Source: Ascidia mentula (taxonomy: Eukaryota > Chordata > Ascidiacea > Phlebobranchia > Ascidiidae). Taken from it: a DNA stretch of 64,000 nucleotides. The notes beneath the pieces were generated by a model. It saw only the letters and a program-made list of their open reading frames with translations, was not told where the DNA came from and ran no database searches. The stretch spans positions 4,841,001-4,905,000 of the forward strand of contig OX387204.1 in NCBI GenBank assembly GCA_947561715.1, given 5' to 3'. Shown here in pieces: positions 1 through 11,922 of the stretch. Each line of letters begins with the position of its first letter. Positions within the stretch are counted from its first letter, which is position 1. The position numbers and the translations under genes are program-made.

Positions 1-1631
1 AAAACTAAGACGGGAAATTACTTTCGTCAGTATTTTCATTGTTTGTTCAACAAATTGTCAAGATAGTATTTTTTTCTTGTACAGACAAGTAAAAATATAC
101 AACCGTTCACACATAAAGTTGTTAGGCCTACTTTCCTGGAACGACGGAAAGTTGTGCAAAATTTGATCCGTAAACTTATACTCGTTTGCCACCTAGCGGA
201 TTTAAATTTTCGCACCATAAAATAGCCAGATGTGTGATAACTGCTAACATAAATATAATACATCTAGAAACTGCCTATATTGTCTAGGTATATGTCAAAA
301 GGGTGATTAATCTTTGTATGATGAATATATGCATTACAAACAGCAAAACAAAATCAATTACTGTAAGTTTTTTGTAGTAAACTTTTCGGATTACGCAACA
401 CAACTGTGGTAAGAAATTAAACAAGTTTGAAATGATTTTAAACATGTTGAATAGGTATAACGTTACATGAAATAGATTTTTCTGTCAGTTTAACGTTAAT
501 TAATTTTATGCACGCAAAACTATTTAATGCGAAGTATCGGCTTGTTTGCGTGAGCAAATTGTCGTAATTCGGGACTACAGCTTTTGAATGTTTTACTTGA
601 TGCTGCCATGACTGGACTAGAGTCTGCTTTGCGTGTTCTTTGCTACTAAATTTGACTCCGTGATGAGACTTATTACTTTATTGAACAGAAAGACACGTTG
701 CAATATCTGGTGGCGTAACTGTTCCAAGCGCTATTGACTGAGAGAGTAACTTATACCGCGTGCCAGCAGTTGATTTTTAGTTAAGTGTCAGAGACTAGTT
801 AGGTGGCTGAGAATGTCAGAATGAATGAATTGCGAACGGGAAACACGTATTTAACAAGTTAAGATGAAAAAAAAGGTTTGTCGTCGAGCCGGATGCTAAA
901 AAAGCTGTGCAAGTTATGCAGGAAAGCCTAACTCCGTCTGCATCCTTCGTTCTGTCTGCGTTCCATTTGTGTGATGATTAAAGTCATGCAAAATGCGTGG
1001 TTCTACAAGTACACACCGGTTCATAGGCATCACAGCCAAGCTGAATCAGACTAGTCACAGATAGATCAGAAAATCTCTCTCTAAAGTAGGCTAAATATGT
1101 GCGTAACTCTCCTTTAGATAATTAACTCAAACATATGTAACATTATTTGTTAATATATAATGAGGTAGGGACGATTTTGAATGTAAGTGTAACTATCAAT
1201 TTTTCTAAAAATTTTGAAATATCTTTCTGAAATAAAATTGCTCCTTCCTCATTACTGCTTACGTCACGGCTGGTTACGTTCCTGGGTGACGTTAGGTTCT
1301 GGTTGATAGCTTCGGTAGTGGTAGTGGGTGTCCTGTTCTGTTGTTGGCACTTGTAATTAGCCTAATTTTTAATCAAACTTTTGCTGACAACAATGCAAGC
1401 TCACTTCTCGAAAAATTAGTATGTTGTAAGTAATTTTTTTCCGTCTGCGAGTTTTATTGATTATCTTCTCATCATGTTTGGTTTGAAAACTATTTTTAAA
1501 TGTTTTTTTTTTTTTGTGACATTTCAGAGTTGCACAAAAAAACGATTTTTTAACAGAAATGAGTACATAAAGCTATCAAAATAACCGTTCATTGTTTATC
1601 AATCTGTACTGCTTGTTTATGATTTTGGAAA
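1..1631. other. Upstream flank of TMEM165, no gene seen
   Basis: This stretch is AT-rich, with many short poly-A and poly-T runs and no reading frame that looks coding on either strand. It should contain the promoter and 5' UTR of the TMEM165 gene that starts at 1632. I see no clear TATA box and no recognisable repeat family or RNA gene. The only structured signal is a donor/acceptor pair at 1426 and 1527, listed separately. Confidence 0.6.
1426..1527 (+). other. Candidate 5' UTR intron (or trans-splice acceptor) of TMEM165
   Basis: A strong donor (GTAAGTAA, from 1426) is followed about 100 bases later by a long T-run and TTTCAG ending at 1527. That is 104 bases before the TMEM165 start codon. 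The size matches the short introns inside this gene (70 to 222 bp). It could be a cis-spliced 5' UTR intron. Alternatively the acceptor alone could receive a spliced leader, if the species uses trans-splicing. No coding sequence is affected. Confidence 0.35.
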
Positions 1632-3456
1632 ATGTTGCCTTCCAAGAGTGTCTTCAGGGGAATCAACCTCTGCCTGTTTGTTGTGTTTTTCTTTGTTGCC
1701 CCTGCACTTACTCAAGCAATTGCTGTAAGTATTATATCTACACAAATCTGTTTTTTACACAGTACACCAATTACATATTTTTGTAAACTTCTACAGAATG
1801 AAGGAACAATGAGACATACTCTTGCAATTGAGGAAAAGGATGAAGGTGTTCAAGACGAAAGCAAGAATTCTGATATTGAAAAAGATCCAAGTATGAACCT
1901 AATGTCACTAAGAAGATATGTAACATTGGTACTTTTACAGTAAAGTGTTAGTATCAATTTCAATTGGTAGTACTATCAATGTTCTAATCATCATTGCTAT
2001 CATCACATATAAGTTTATCTTAAACATGTTGCTGACAAGTGTTCTTTACACAACCCCTGTTTTTTAGTGGTGGTCTCAACAGGTTTGTTTGATGTTCGAC
2101 TTGTTCATGCATTTGTCAAAGCAATTGTGGTTATCATTGTGTCCGAAATCGGAGACAAAACATTTTTTATTGCTGCAATTTTTGCCATGAAGCATCCAAG
2201 GTCTACAGTATTTATAGGAGCAATCAGTGCCCTTGGTTTAATGACATTCTTATCAGGTAATTTTGTGGATATCTTCATGTTTCAATTATATTTGTGTTTT
2301 ATTGTACTGTTTCTTACATTGGTGAGGCGTAACTGTAACAAAGACTTGTAACAACATAATGATGCAATGTAAGTGATACTTTACATTTCCTGAATAATGT
2401 GTGTGTTTATAATGCAGTCAGTTCCAAAGCTGAGTCAATATTGTCATACGTTTTGTAAAAACACTAATGTCTGTACAGTTGTTCTTGGATATGCCACAAC
2501 TATTATTCCACACTGGTTGACATATTATGGTTCTGTCCTTCTCTTTGTCGTCTTTGGACTAAAAATGCTGCATGAAGGAATTTCTATGGACCCACAGGGG
2601 GCCCAAGAGGAAATTGAAGAAGTTCAAGCTGAACTTAAGAAAAAAGATGAAGAGGTATTACCATTTCAAGTGACTAAAAGAGCTAATTGAATACACACTA
2701 AACCAAAAATGGAAAATGTTTTAAGTTGACCAGGCACCCGATATTTGTATGAAAAAAACAAATTTGCCCAAAACTATTTTTTGTGTTTAAGCTGGAGAGA
2801 AGTAGCGAAGTGACCCAGGATATTGAGACAGGAATAATAAGGGGTGGACATGTACGAAAGCTTTTGGGAGTTTTTTCTCCAATACTTGTGCAGTCATTTA
2901 CCCTTACTTTTCTTGCTGAATGGGGAGACAGATCCCAAATTACAACGATTGTTCTTGCTGCAAGTGAAGTAAGTTTAAATGAATTAGGCGTTTGGTATAT
3001 ATACAAAAAGTTAAATTGTTAGTAACAGCAGATGAACATTGTAATATGTTTCAACTAGTTCATGGAACATTGGTTCGCATTAATAAACAACAAAATTCCA
3101 ATATTTGTTACAAACGCTGGTCTGCACATGACAAGTGTTCTATTTTTTACAGAATGCGGTGGGCGTATTTGTGGGAGCTGTCATTGGCCACGCACTTTGT
3201 ACTGGACTTGCAGTAATTGGTGGCAGAATGATTGCGCAAAAAATTTCTGTTCGTACAGGCATGTATATCTTTTTTATTTGCTGTTAGGATTTTTGCTTTA
3301 AACCACAGAATTATTTTGTCCAAAATATGTTTAGATTATATCTTTTACATAACATAAAGAACCAATTATGTATTTTTTTTTACAGTTACTATCATCGGTG
3401 GATTGTTTTTCATTTTGAATGCTATTTTTTCTATTTTCACTGGCCCAAACTCCTAG
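1632..3456 (+). CDS. TMEM165: TMEM165 / GDT1-family (UPF0016) Golgi Mn2+/Ca2+ transporter
   Basis: Seven exons: 1632-1724, 1797-1890, 2068-2256, 2479-2654, 2792-2968, 3153-3258, 3386-3456. They sum to 906 bases, 301 aa plus stop, in phase throughout. The start ATG has A at -3. A hydrophobic signal-like N-terminus (residues ~13-29) and an acidic linker precede two membrane repeats. Each repeat carries the family signature E-x-G-D-(K/R)-(S/T): EIGDKT at ~89-94 and EWGDRS at ~227-232. A charged loop between them (EEIEEVQAELKKKDEE) is close to the human loop, and GLAVIGGRMIAQKISVRT near the C-terminus is nearly identical to human. The family moves Ca2+ and Mn2+ into the Golgi in exchange for H+ and so supports glycosylation. 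All introns are GT-AG except intron 6, which is GC-AG. The gene converges on VPS26C. Confidence 0.95.
3259..3385 (+). other. GC-AG intron (TMEM165 intron 6)
   Basis: Homology fixes the junction. The protein must read ...ISVRT-VTIIGG..., which needs exon 6 to end at 3258 (ACAG) and exon 7 to begin at 3386 (TTACT). The intron therefore starts GCATGT and ends TTTTTACAG. GC-AG is the commonest minor donor class in animals and is normally spliced by the major spliceosome. Confidence 0.8.
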
Positions 3457-3580
3457 GAAAAAAGTGTTTACATGTGTATTTAATAGCAGAGTGGAACAGC
3501 CAGTTATATGGCAAGATGTCCTGGGTTTTGCATACTTTATGCTTACATACACTCTGCTTTTTATTGCCTTTAGTCCATTT

Positions 3581-3586
3581 ATTAAA
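3581..3586 (+). terminator. Possible poly(A) signal of TMEM165 (ATTAAA)
   Basis: This is the most common variant polyadenylation hexamer. It sits 125 bases past the TMEM165 stop and is followed within 20-30 bases by a T/G-rich stretch (TGTTTTGTTGT). A second ATTAAA at 3902-3907 is an alternative. Neither can be decided without transcript ends. Confidence 0.35.
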
Positions 3587-3969
3587 ATGCGGTGCAATGT
3601 TTTGTTGTATGGCACAAAATAATCGTTTATTTTATTTGCTTAATGTTAATGCCTAATTGTAAGGAGTAGGAAAAGGGAAAGTTGTAACATTCTCCCCTCA
3701 ATGAAATGATTAGCATTTGTAGTTTTTTTATTGTAGATTTGTTGAAAAACACCTTAGTATTTATTGGTAGTTTGGAGACTCCAAAAGGTATGCTTTCACA
3801 CTTCAGGTAAAATATTGACTGAGTTTTGCTTCTCCCAAGTAACAAACAGCTTGCTTGATCTCTCAAATTCCCAGAGATGTTACTGAAAAACCTCTTCCAT
3901 CATTAAATATGTTGTTTATATGTCTACCTTTCTCTTATGTGTCTGAAAATAGACAATTGTTTAAGTGAT

Positions 3970-3975
3970 TTTATT
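3970..3975 (-). terminator. Poly(A) signal of VPS26C (AATAAA on minus strand)
   Basis: TTTATT on the + strand reads AATAAA on the minus strand, 91 bases beyond the VPS26C stop codon. It is a canonical hexamer at a typical distance. Confidence 0.5.
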
Positions 3976-4065
3976 GCACATGAATGAAAGCCAACATAAA
4001 AAGAATCAACAAAGATGACTGGTAATTATGCAGCATACAAGAATCACAAAACAGAATAATTTGTT

Positions 4066-5388
4066 TTAAAATCGAGTTATAGTGATTGGAAATTTTTCCA
4101 TGACCAGACTGTCATCTTCGAAAACAACAAGCACGTTCACTTCAAACTCTATTTTGAAATTAGTTGTTTCAACAGTAGGACATGAAAAGAGCCTTGGAAA
4201 GATCATGTAAATTGGAACTGAAAGACCACGACAAACATCACCCATACCAATTTCTATGTTCTGTATAGTTGAAACTGAAAAACAAATGTTAAAAGTGATA
4301 AAATTGGCTTTTCAACATAAAGTAACTGGAGTTAAATAAGTCTTACCTTCACGCGCATATCCCTCTGCACTTCCAACAGTTTCAACTCTAATAAGTTGCA
4401 ACTCAATTGAATGTATGGGTGTCTCAGAATGCTCCACGACCAGCTCACCAGTAAATGGACGGAGTATGCAACAATGTGAGCTATCCAATTTACCTTTCAC
4501 AGAAAACCTCGGTATATTGGCCTTCTGCACAATGAAAAACACTGTTAAATTATGTTTAACCAAAGGACCTTAACGTTAAACTCACAGTATTAATATTTTG
4601 AACTGAATTTGGATTAATTGTAAAGGTGACAGGCTTCAAAGTTGCCTTCGAACCACTTCTTAATTCAACCAAAACCTCACATTCTGCTGATAGATCTTTA
4701 ATTAGCAAAGGGCGCTTCATAACACACTTTATGATGTACTGAAAAACAACAAAAAAGGTTTTGAAAAACTGTGGATTGATTAGTTTTGCAGTGTAAGTTA
4801 TTGTTTACTGTTTTGACTACCCCCAAACATTTTGCACTTAATTATGATCATTTGGAATAAACATTTCATCTGTAATATTTGGAGAAGAACTGGATACCTG
4901 CACACTGATGTATACACCATGGTAGCTTTCAAATAGGTGTTTGTTTCCACCTTTTGATTTTAAAACAAATTCAAATGGAATTTCAGTTCTGCCTTCAGGT
5001 AATCTGTTAAGCAATAATAAAAATGCAGTAAAGAACCACATGAAAGTATTTTCACTTACTTTCCAGATTTTTCTGCCTCAGTTGCATAGCTGAACATATA
5101 AATGGGCTTGACACTGTTGTAGAGGGCTTCTATTCTTCCAACACTTTTTGCACCCACTGTTAATGCTACCGCACCTTCACAAGTAAGTGAGATGCCCTGA
5201 TGCACCAAGGAATTTTTCGTCTGAACGATGATAAACCCACGGACTGTTTCCTGCAATTCAACGAATCTCACAAATGTCAAAGCAAGCAATAAAACGTGAG
5301 AATTTTTTCCACCGTTTTTCAAGGAGTTACTCACCGATTCGTGATATATCTTCGTGTGACGGTCCAGCTTAACATCTATCGATGCCAT
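4066..5388 (-). CDS. VPS26C: VPS26C (DSCR3), arrestin-fold subunit of the Retriever complex
   Basis: Six exons in transcription order: 5388-5335, 5250-5060, 5003-4898, 4738-4586, 4524-4347, 4274-4066. They sum to 891 bases, 296 aa plus stop, in phase, with GT-AG at every intron (43 to 159 bp). The ATG has A at -3 and G at +4. The product matches human DSCR3/VPS26C along its length. Recognisable stretches include GISLTCEGAVALTVGAKSVG, ALYNSVKPI, PFTGELVVEHSE, ELQLIRVETVGSAEGYAR, GDVCRGLSVPIYMIFPRLF and a C-terminal EKFPITI. The protein has two arrestin-like beta-sandwich lobes. With VPS29 and VPS35L it forms Retriever, part of the Commander assembly that recycles integrins and other receptors from endosomes to the plasma membrane. 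The length and motifs favour VPS26C over retromer VPS26A/B. No frameshift or missing segment was seen. Confidence 0.95.
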
Positions 5389-8300
5389 AATAATAAAAAT
5401 GATTAAACGTAAGTCGACCTACACACACATCCAGGACAAGTGATGTCAACAACTTTCCTTACATTTTGTAAAATAAAAAGATTTTTTTTCAAAAAAATCC
5501 CCTAAACCGAACATACTTTTTTCGCAAAAGAAGAAATGGTTCGTTATTAAAGCTTTTCAATAACAATGAAATTTAATTTGTTGTATGTTACCATTAATTC
5601 CATAAATTTGTTAATTCATTTCAAAATTTAAACATTTTTGCGTTGCAATATTTGTCAAAAGAGAAGCGAGTAGCGTTTTTTTAGCATGGATTTTGTTGCA
5701 ATGTATTTTTTTTCGACGTAGCCTAGGCTAGAGCTCTGCCACCTAGTTAAGTGTTACAAAGTAACCTAGGGGATGAGTAACGTACAGTTTGCAATATATT
5801 CCACCATATCCACAAATTACGGAAAGGTGCTTGCTGCGTACCGTAGCAACACGCATGTTGTCCCTGGTCTAGTTCTGACCACGCCGCATGTTTCCTGAAA
5901 CCTGGAGTGCTACGGTAGACACTTTAAAAGTAGGCCAACTTGATAACCGAAAGCTCAACAACTCTGATTGACAGAACGTAATAAACACTCGAAATAGCCT
6001 TCTCCCAAGTTTATTTGAAAAACTGCAGACTTGCTGTGCCCAAGACGTGGTGACATAGGCTAGTATCTTCCAGTTAAATGCAGCAGCTGTCAAAATAAGG
6101 TGTCGAAGCACTTTATTCCTTCAAAAGCCGAAGGGGCTTGAACCTGGCCCTTGAAGACGTATTTAAGATGACTGGCATGGGTCGTGCCAAACCCTAATCC
6201 TGAATAAACAGAATCTATTATTTGAATTTTGCAAGTTTATTGCGATTTTCTTGAGATGCAGTAGGTATGTCCATTGCAACAGCTTGGGTTTTATTAAAAA
6301 ACAAAACGTGTTCGCCGTTAAAAGATTCGTTTTGAAGTGATGTCACTAAAATCTGACAGAAAAATTTTAAAATAGAACAAAATAAAAGTAATAACGATGG
6401 TTTCCAAACGCTGTTTTCTTTTCCGTTAGTCGGTATTTTATTTCAGGCTATGTAGCACTATCTGGTTATACCGCAGTCCGTTTGATGCCAGATGTGAAGC
6501 AAAATGGAATATTTTGGTTAACGCGCCATAATTGTATATGCGAAAAAATTAATTTCAAAAATATATTAAAAAAAACACCACTATCATTTCGGCGAAATAT
6601 TTTTTTTTCAACGAAATATATTTCAATCACGAATGAACACAACTTCAAGCGATATATCAAAAACTAAACACAAACATGCACATTAATTAGAAGACAACGA
6701 CTTCCTAAAAGCATCAAAAATAACTTGAACACCACTGTTACAGACTTTACCGGGCATTTTTTACACAAGGTATATGTTGAGAAAGCGAAAACAGTGATTT
6801 TGGTTGCGAGCATATACAAAAGCAGATAGTGTAATAACGAAGTTCATTTTGCTAAGAAACTTGAAACCTGTTTGTATTTTAACTTACAACGCGTTTATCT
6901 GCATGTTCCACGCAAGCTTTGAGTCTAACGCATAAACATAATTGGTGATCAGGGTATCGTTCTGTACGTTTAGCCGACAATCTATGCAAAAGTCAACAAT
7001 GTACGAAAGAGGAGCGATATGTAACCGGTTCGTAAGAAACGAAGGCTGCTTTTTTGGAAAATACCTTTTACGTAAATGTCAAACGCGGTCTGCCTCCGAT
7101 GCCAATCAGCTTTCACTTTACCACGTGCAACATCGCTACAGTTCCTAGTAATTACAAGTTAGGCGCGTGTGTACTCAATGTCAATTGTTTAATTACGTTG
7201 CACATTCGCCGCGTAGTGACAGAGGAGACCACCAACGACATGTTAAGTCTACAGTTATCTGACAAGCTTGTCAATGCCAGAGATGTGGCGGCTGCCGAAG
7301 ACAGATTTTGTCTCGATTCGAGCATTCATTACCGCAGAAACAAGCAAGACGCGCCGATTCAGGAAGGCAGGCAATTGTTTTGGCCGCGTTTTTGTATTTT
7401 TTCCGTCGAAAAACAAACATTGTTAAATTCTTGGTGTTTTGCATTTGGTCGGCGATGACCGTCAACTTAAAACCAATTACAACTCCTCTCTTACTATCAC
7501 ATTTCTTAGCGACAAATGAAACTACGTGGGGATTTATGAAATGAGGTGGCATGGATAGCAAAAACACCACAGAGGTTGTCGAGTCCGTTGCCCAAAATAT
7601 AAGAAAGATCATTTCCTAATGTAGAAGAGCAAGCCTAAGTTAAAACCGGTCTCAATCCGATAAACCAACAGTTAATTGTAAGATCGCTAGGTGGCGAACG
7701 AGAGCTAATAGTGTAATGTTTAACGGAGATTACTTGCACACTGTTTGCTGTGCACATTAAAGGTGTCACAATTTAGTCTTGCAAAACACAAAAAGCGAAT
7801 GTACGCGATAAGTTATTTGCCAACAACAAGAACGTCTCACAGGGCTTTGCAAAACGCCACCCCGGCGCCGACCCGAAACGCTGCGGTCTGTGGAGAGTCG
7901 TATTCCCGGCCAAGCCCAATAAATCACGCCCCCTGTAACAACTTGGCTAGATGTACAAGCACGTCTTATCGCGCCTACAAAGATGTTGCCGACCGCTAGG
8001 CGGATTACCGTATTTACATGTGGACGAACGCGCCGAGCCCGACCTGTGAATCACAGACGTATCGGCGTTCTGTCTTGGAAAGGATTACGCCAGTTGCATG
8101 TTCTGGATCCCCATGTGCGCAAGAGTGCCAGCAGGCAAACAAACTGCCCGCAAACTTTCAGTGCGTCCTGCCACCGCGTACATGTCTGGCAATGTATCAG
8201 ATGGTCCCGGGTTCGACAATCATCAGTGACCACCCGGGTTTATTTCCAGTTTTGTCTCGTCTGTGAATTTCCACCCTCAATTGCTCCCATCCGACCCTAA

Positions 8301-11300
8301 GAAAGACCAATAAAAGCTCGCATATTCTCGACGTCATGAGAGAAGTTATTATGTTTGCAATTTACGTCTTGCAATCTCGCTGCTCGTTGAACATTTTTAA
8401 TGCTGAGAATTTCTCAACAGCTGTTGCTAAAAAGAGACCAAAACACAACAGATCTTATCAGCGGAAAAGTGCAGAAGCTTAACGACATTTTGCACAGTCG
8501 AGCAAAAACATTTCATCGATCAATTGATTTTCACCGGCAATCAACACATGGGCAACATTCCGACAAGCATTTGCCCAATTACAAATTCGCCACAAAAATG
8601 CGTTAAACTTACAGCGTGTCCATTTACGGCCACGAGTGTCAAAAAGCGACGAGGCCCACGCGGCTTTAAACCAACTTACTCGTGGGAATAAAAAAAAACT
8701 ATTGTAACTTATCACATTTGGCGGGCGAGCCACCAACACTGAAGCACTTTTCTCGCATTTGGTCAAGCGCCCGTCGAACCATGCAGTAATTAAACTCTCC
8801 AAATTGCTGTCGCAGTGAAGTATTCACATCAGCAGCTTATCAACAGTCAAGAAAATTGTTGTGTAGTTCCTGACGCGTGCTTTATTGTGTAATCACTGGA
8901 AATACCGGAATGTATTGTAAAATATTGATAACAGAAGGGAATTTCCCCGAACTAACGTTTGGTATAAAATCTAATTGCAGGTGTTAATTGCAGCAACGTA
9001 ATATGGTGGGTGGTGATTTAACAAACATATCACGAAAAATTTCATGTTGAATAAGGAAACAGATAAGGCCATTACATGTCAAGTGAATACGTCAAGAACC
9101 CCACAGTTTGGTAAAAAGTCTCCAAGTTTGTTTTTTCTATTTATAGCATATACACAGTCTCCTATATAGGCAGAGCGGAAACCTGCCGGGTGACGCTTGT
9201 GTCGGTTAGCACGCGGCTTCAACAATACAGGTACGCCAGTCGCAACGGACAACCTGTAGCAGCCGATAACCCTGTTTATCCCAAAACAGACAAGCACGCC
9301 ACCGCTATACATTATTACGGGACTCATTCATATGCCCGTTAAATCGTCGAAGATTAGCCGGATCGAGAATGGGCAAAACTCCGCTAATTCCTGACTCATA
9401 TCCGATGGTGCAAATAAAGGCCACGGTCGCTTCGTGCGTGCAAAAGCACCGCTTGCAGCATGCGACGGTTTCCTTCTGAGCGCCCGCCCGCCCGCAACAA
9501 CCTTATCCAGTCGCCGGCAAAATGCTCCCAAAATGCCGTCACTGAAGTCTCGGTGCGATCAAGAGATAGACACCTGTATCATTCAGATGTTTACCTTAAA
9601 TTCTTTCTTCCAATGAGAGACGGCGTATCGTAAAGTGACAGTAAGCCATCTGATTCTGTCGCGAGTCACTTTTAAAGTGGTCATGGGCGATAAACGTGTT
9701 TCAGGAAAGGACCCGCAGATGAAAACAGTTTCATCACCACGTTACTCGCCACCAAAAATCCCGATCGCAAATTGATCGCCTGGGTTTATTGTTTTAGGCG
9801 AAGGCTTGGTGCCACTTTAAAAAAAATATTCACCAGTTGCTCCCAGTGTGTTCGAGTACAAGCAGCATTGCGTAACAAGAGAGAGCAGGAATACTTTGCC
9901 CATACCTTGTCAAAATATCCAGATTGCTAAATTTCCTGTGTCAAGTTTCCATTTAACATTCTTGTAATAGTTAAAATATAGTTGCATAAATATATTGGTC
10001 TTTGTTTTTTATTAGAAGTTTCCTATTGCTATCAAACACTTTGGTCCTATAGCTCTAGGAGACGACAGACGGGGGCGGGACGCAATCAGATTGACTGCTC
10101 GCAAATCGTCGTTCACAGCCGCCGCAAGAAAGCCGACTTTTGTTTTACGTGGTTTCTGCGGGTTTTGGAGGCGCACCGTTTTCGTGGGATGGCTTGTGAT
10201 AAGGCTGACAAGTCATGTTGATAAACGGCAGGGAAGACTGTTGCACTTGATTGGGTTTTGTTGCCTGAACCAATATTACCCACGCAGGAGTTGCTAAATT
10301 TTGGAAATTTTTCCTAATTATTAACACGCAATTCACAGCGTTGATTTGGCGACTATTTTGACCATGGGTGGCGCTGTTGGAGTGCCTTGCGTCGAAACGC
10401 CAAATTCAACTTGCGAATTTTCCGACAAACGAATAACGATATTTTTTTCTTATTTGCTACAGAAATTTGGTGCAGTTTCTCTCCGTAAATGAGTTAACCT
10501 CCATAATCTACTTAAACGAATTTGAAAATTTTTATGTAAACAAAAGCGTACTTTGTTCTCTATATATCTACGAGTGGGCTCATGTGCTGTTAGTTGTAAT
10601 TGATGGTGACAAAAATTAAAAATTTCTCCGAAGAAACAATGATTTGTGAATAAATGAGTGACAATTTTCATTATTCTTGGTAAGGCCCAAAGTATTTTGT
10701 TATTCACAACGATTATTGCAAGTCTCTATGCATAAATACGGAAACCTTACATTCTGACCGAAAAATGCCATCTTGAAAAAGGTGACTTTCAAAAAAAAGC
10801 AAGTTGAGCGAACTATATACGCCCAAAGCTCTTCGTTTTTCCCATGACCAACAAGAGTAAAGAACGGGGCGACGCGGATCGAGAAAAAAGAAATGCGGTG
10901 CTTGAAATAAAAGAGAGCGCTGTTCAACAGCGAGCGAGTAACTCGCCCGACGACGGGCAAGCAGGTAGAGGCTCCTACCAGCTTAACAATGGCTAGTTTC
11001 CACGTGAAAAAGCGGTGCCAGGCGTGGAGTTTACGATGAGCCGCAAAATTGGCTGTGTAACAGCAGCTAGTCAATATTTGAGCTTCGCAATGAGGTTCAT
11101 GTTATACGACTGTTCGTGAGCAACAATCTGTGGCGCAACCGCTCGCGTGTAACGCTGGTCTGTAAGGCGGGGCATTAGCACTACTGGGGCGGCGGGGCTT
11201 TAATTAGATTCCGACATGCAATAAACTAGCGCGCATTAGAGACGGACAGTCTACAACGGTTGTTTGTTAACCCACTTTGGAACGCGGAGTCTTGCTGAAG

Positions 11301-11922
11301 AAAAGTCAACTGTATAGCTGCTGGAAACAGTTTATTGGCCACGAGGATCAAAAGGCAGTTTTGCTCGATGTATGTGAGGTTTGCCACAGTAAGGGGAGTA
11401 TATAATTGCGCAGGTGCTTATGCAGAGTTTAGAGAAACACCCGAAGCTTATGTGCCTTGTCACATCGGGAATGTGGTTGTCGCGAGGCCGCAAGTATGCG
11501 CACCTATCACGGGCTTGTCAATATTCCCAGCCCCCATGCCTGTATACAGTTCCTGCTGAACGGATTAAAGTATTTGTGGCTGAACTTTATAGGTGGTATA
11601 CGCACCACGTGAATTTTCTTTTGTTCGATCGGCAGCAGGATATGGTATTAGTAAGTGCCCTCAAGCCATGAGCTATGTTATTCCTGCGCCGACTTGAACC
11701 TGTCAAGTGTAGCGCACCGTTGTGTAATGTGGTTATGTCTTTTGCACGGTTGCGTATGAACTCGAACCTCGCTTGTTTTGCAATGTTACTTTGTCGATTT
11801 CTGAGCAGGATTCCTTTTGCGCAGGGAGTCGGCCAAGTTCCGAGTGTCCTGTTGGATAATAAGTAAAGTTTGCACACCTCCAGGCTAGTAAACAGTAGTC
11901 AAAAGCCAGTTATTCGACAAGC
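5389..11922. other. Intergenic region between VPS26C and FREM2
   Basis: The region is 6.5 kb between two divergently transcribed genes, so it should hold both promoters. From 5389 to about 6900 it is AT-rich like the left end; beyond that base composition rises towards that of the FREM2 locus. A TATATAA lies at 11399-11405, about 520 bases before the FREM2 start codon, but ATGs between it and the start weaken it as the FREM2 TATA box unless a 5' UTR intron removes them. One decayed ORF with a recognisable motif is listed separately (7054-7458). Other open frames (for example 7983-8300, 10700-11074, 11414-11671) lack any domain I recognise. Confidence 0.55.
7054..7458 (+). pseudogene. Decayed ORF with repeat-linked 'D-(L/V)-x-A-x-E-x-(R/K)-(Y/F)' motif
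   Basis: This open frame has no ATG at its head (its first codon is TTG), so it is a remnant or a lone exon. Residues ~71-96 (about 7264-7341) include KLVNARDVAAAEDRFCLDSS followed by a tyrosine and two arginines. From memory, many uncharacterised, repeat-linked proteins of cnidarians, molluscs, crustaceans and other marine invertebrates have a line of the form LL-x-KLSAGDLIAQEAKYH-x2-C-x4-Y-N-R. The alignment keeps the K-L, D, A-x-E, aromatic and Y-R-R positions, but the metal-ligand-like H and C are C and S here. No flanking terminal repeats were found. It could be chance similarity. Confidence 0.3.

Larger units (their letters stand above)
3457..4065. other. Convergent intergenic region between TMEM165 and VPS26C
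   Basis: About 610 bases separate the two stop codons. The stretch is AT-rich and should hold both 3' UTRs. A plus-strand ATTAAA lies at 3581-3586 and a minus-strand AATAAA at 3970-3975, so the two transcripts need not overlap. The longer reading frames here do not look coding. Confidence 0.6.

Noticed and set aside
9478..9497. (CCCG)n-like run near 9480
   Set aside because: There are only about three units, too short to call a microsatellite.
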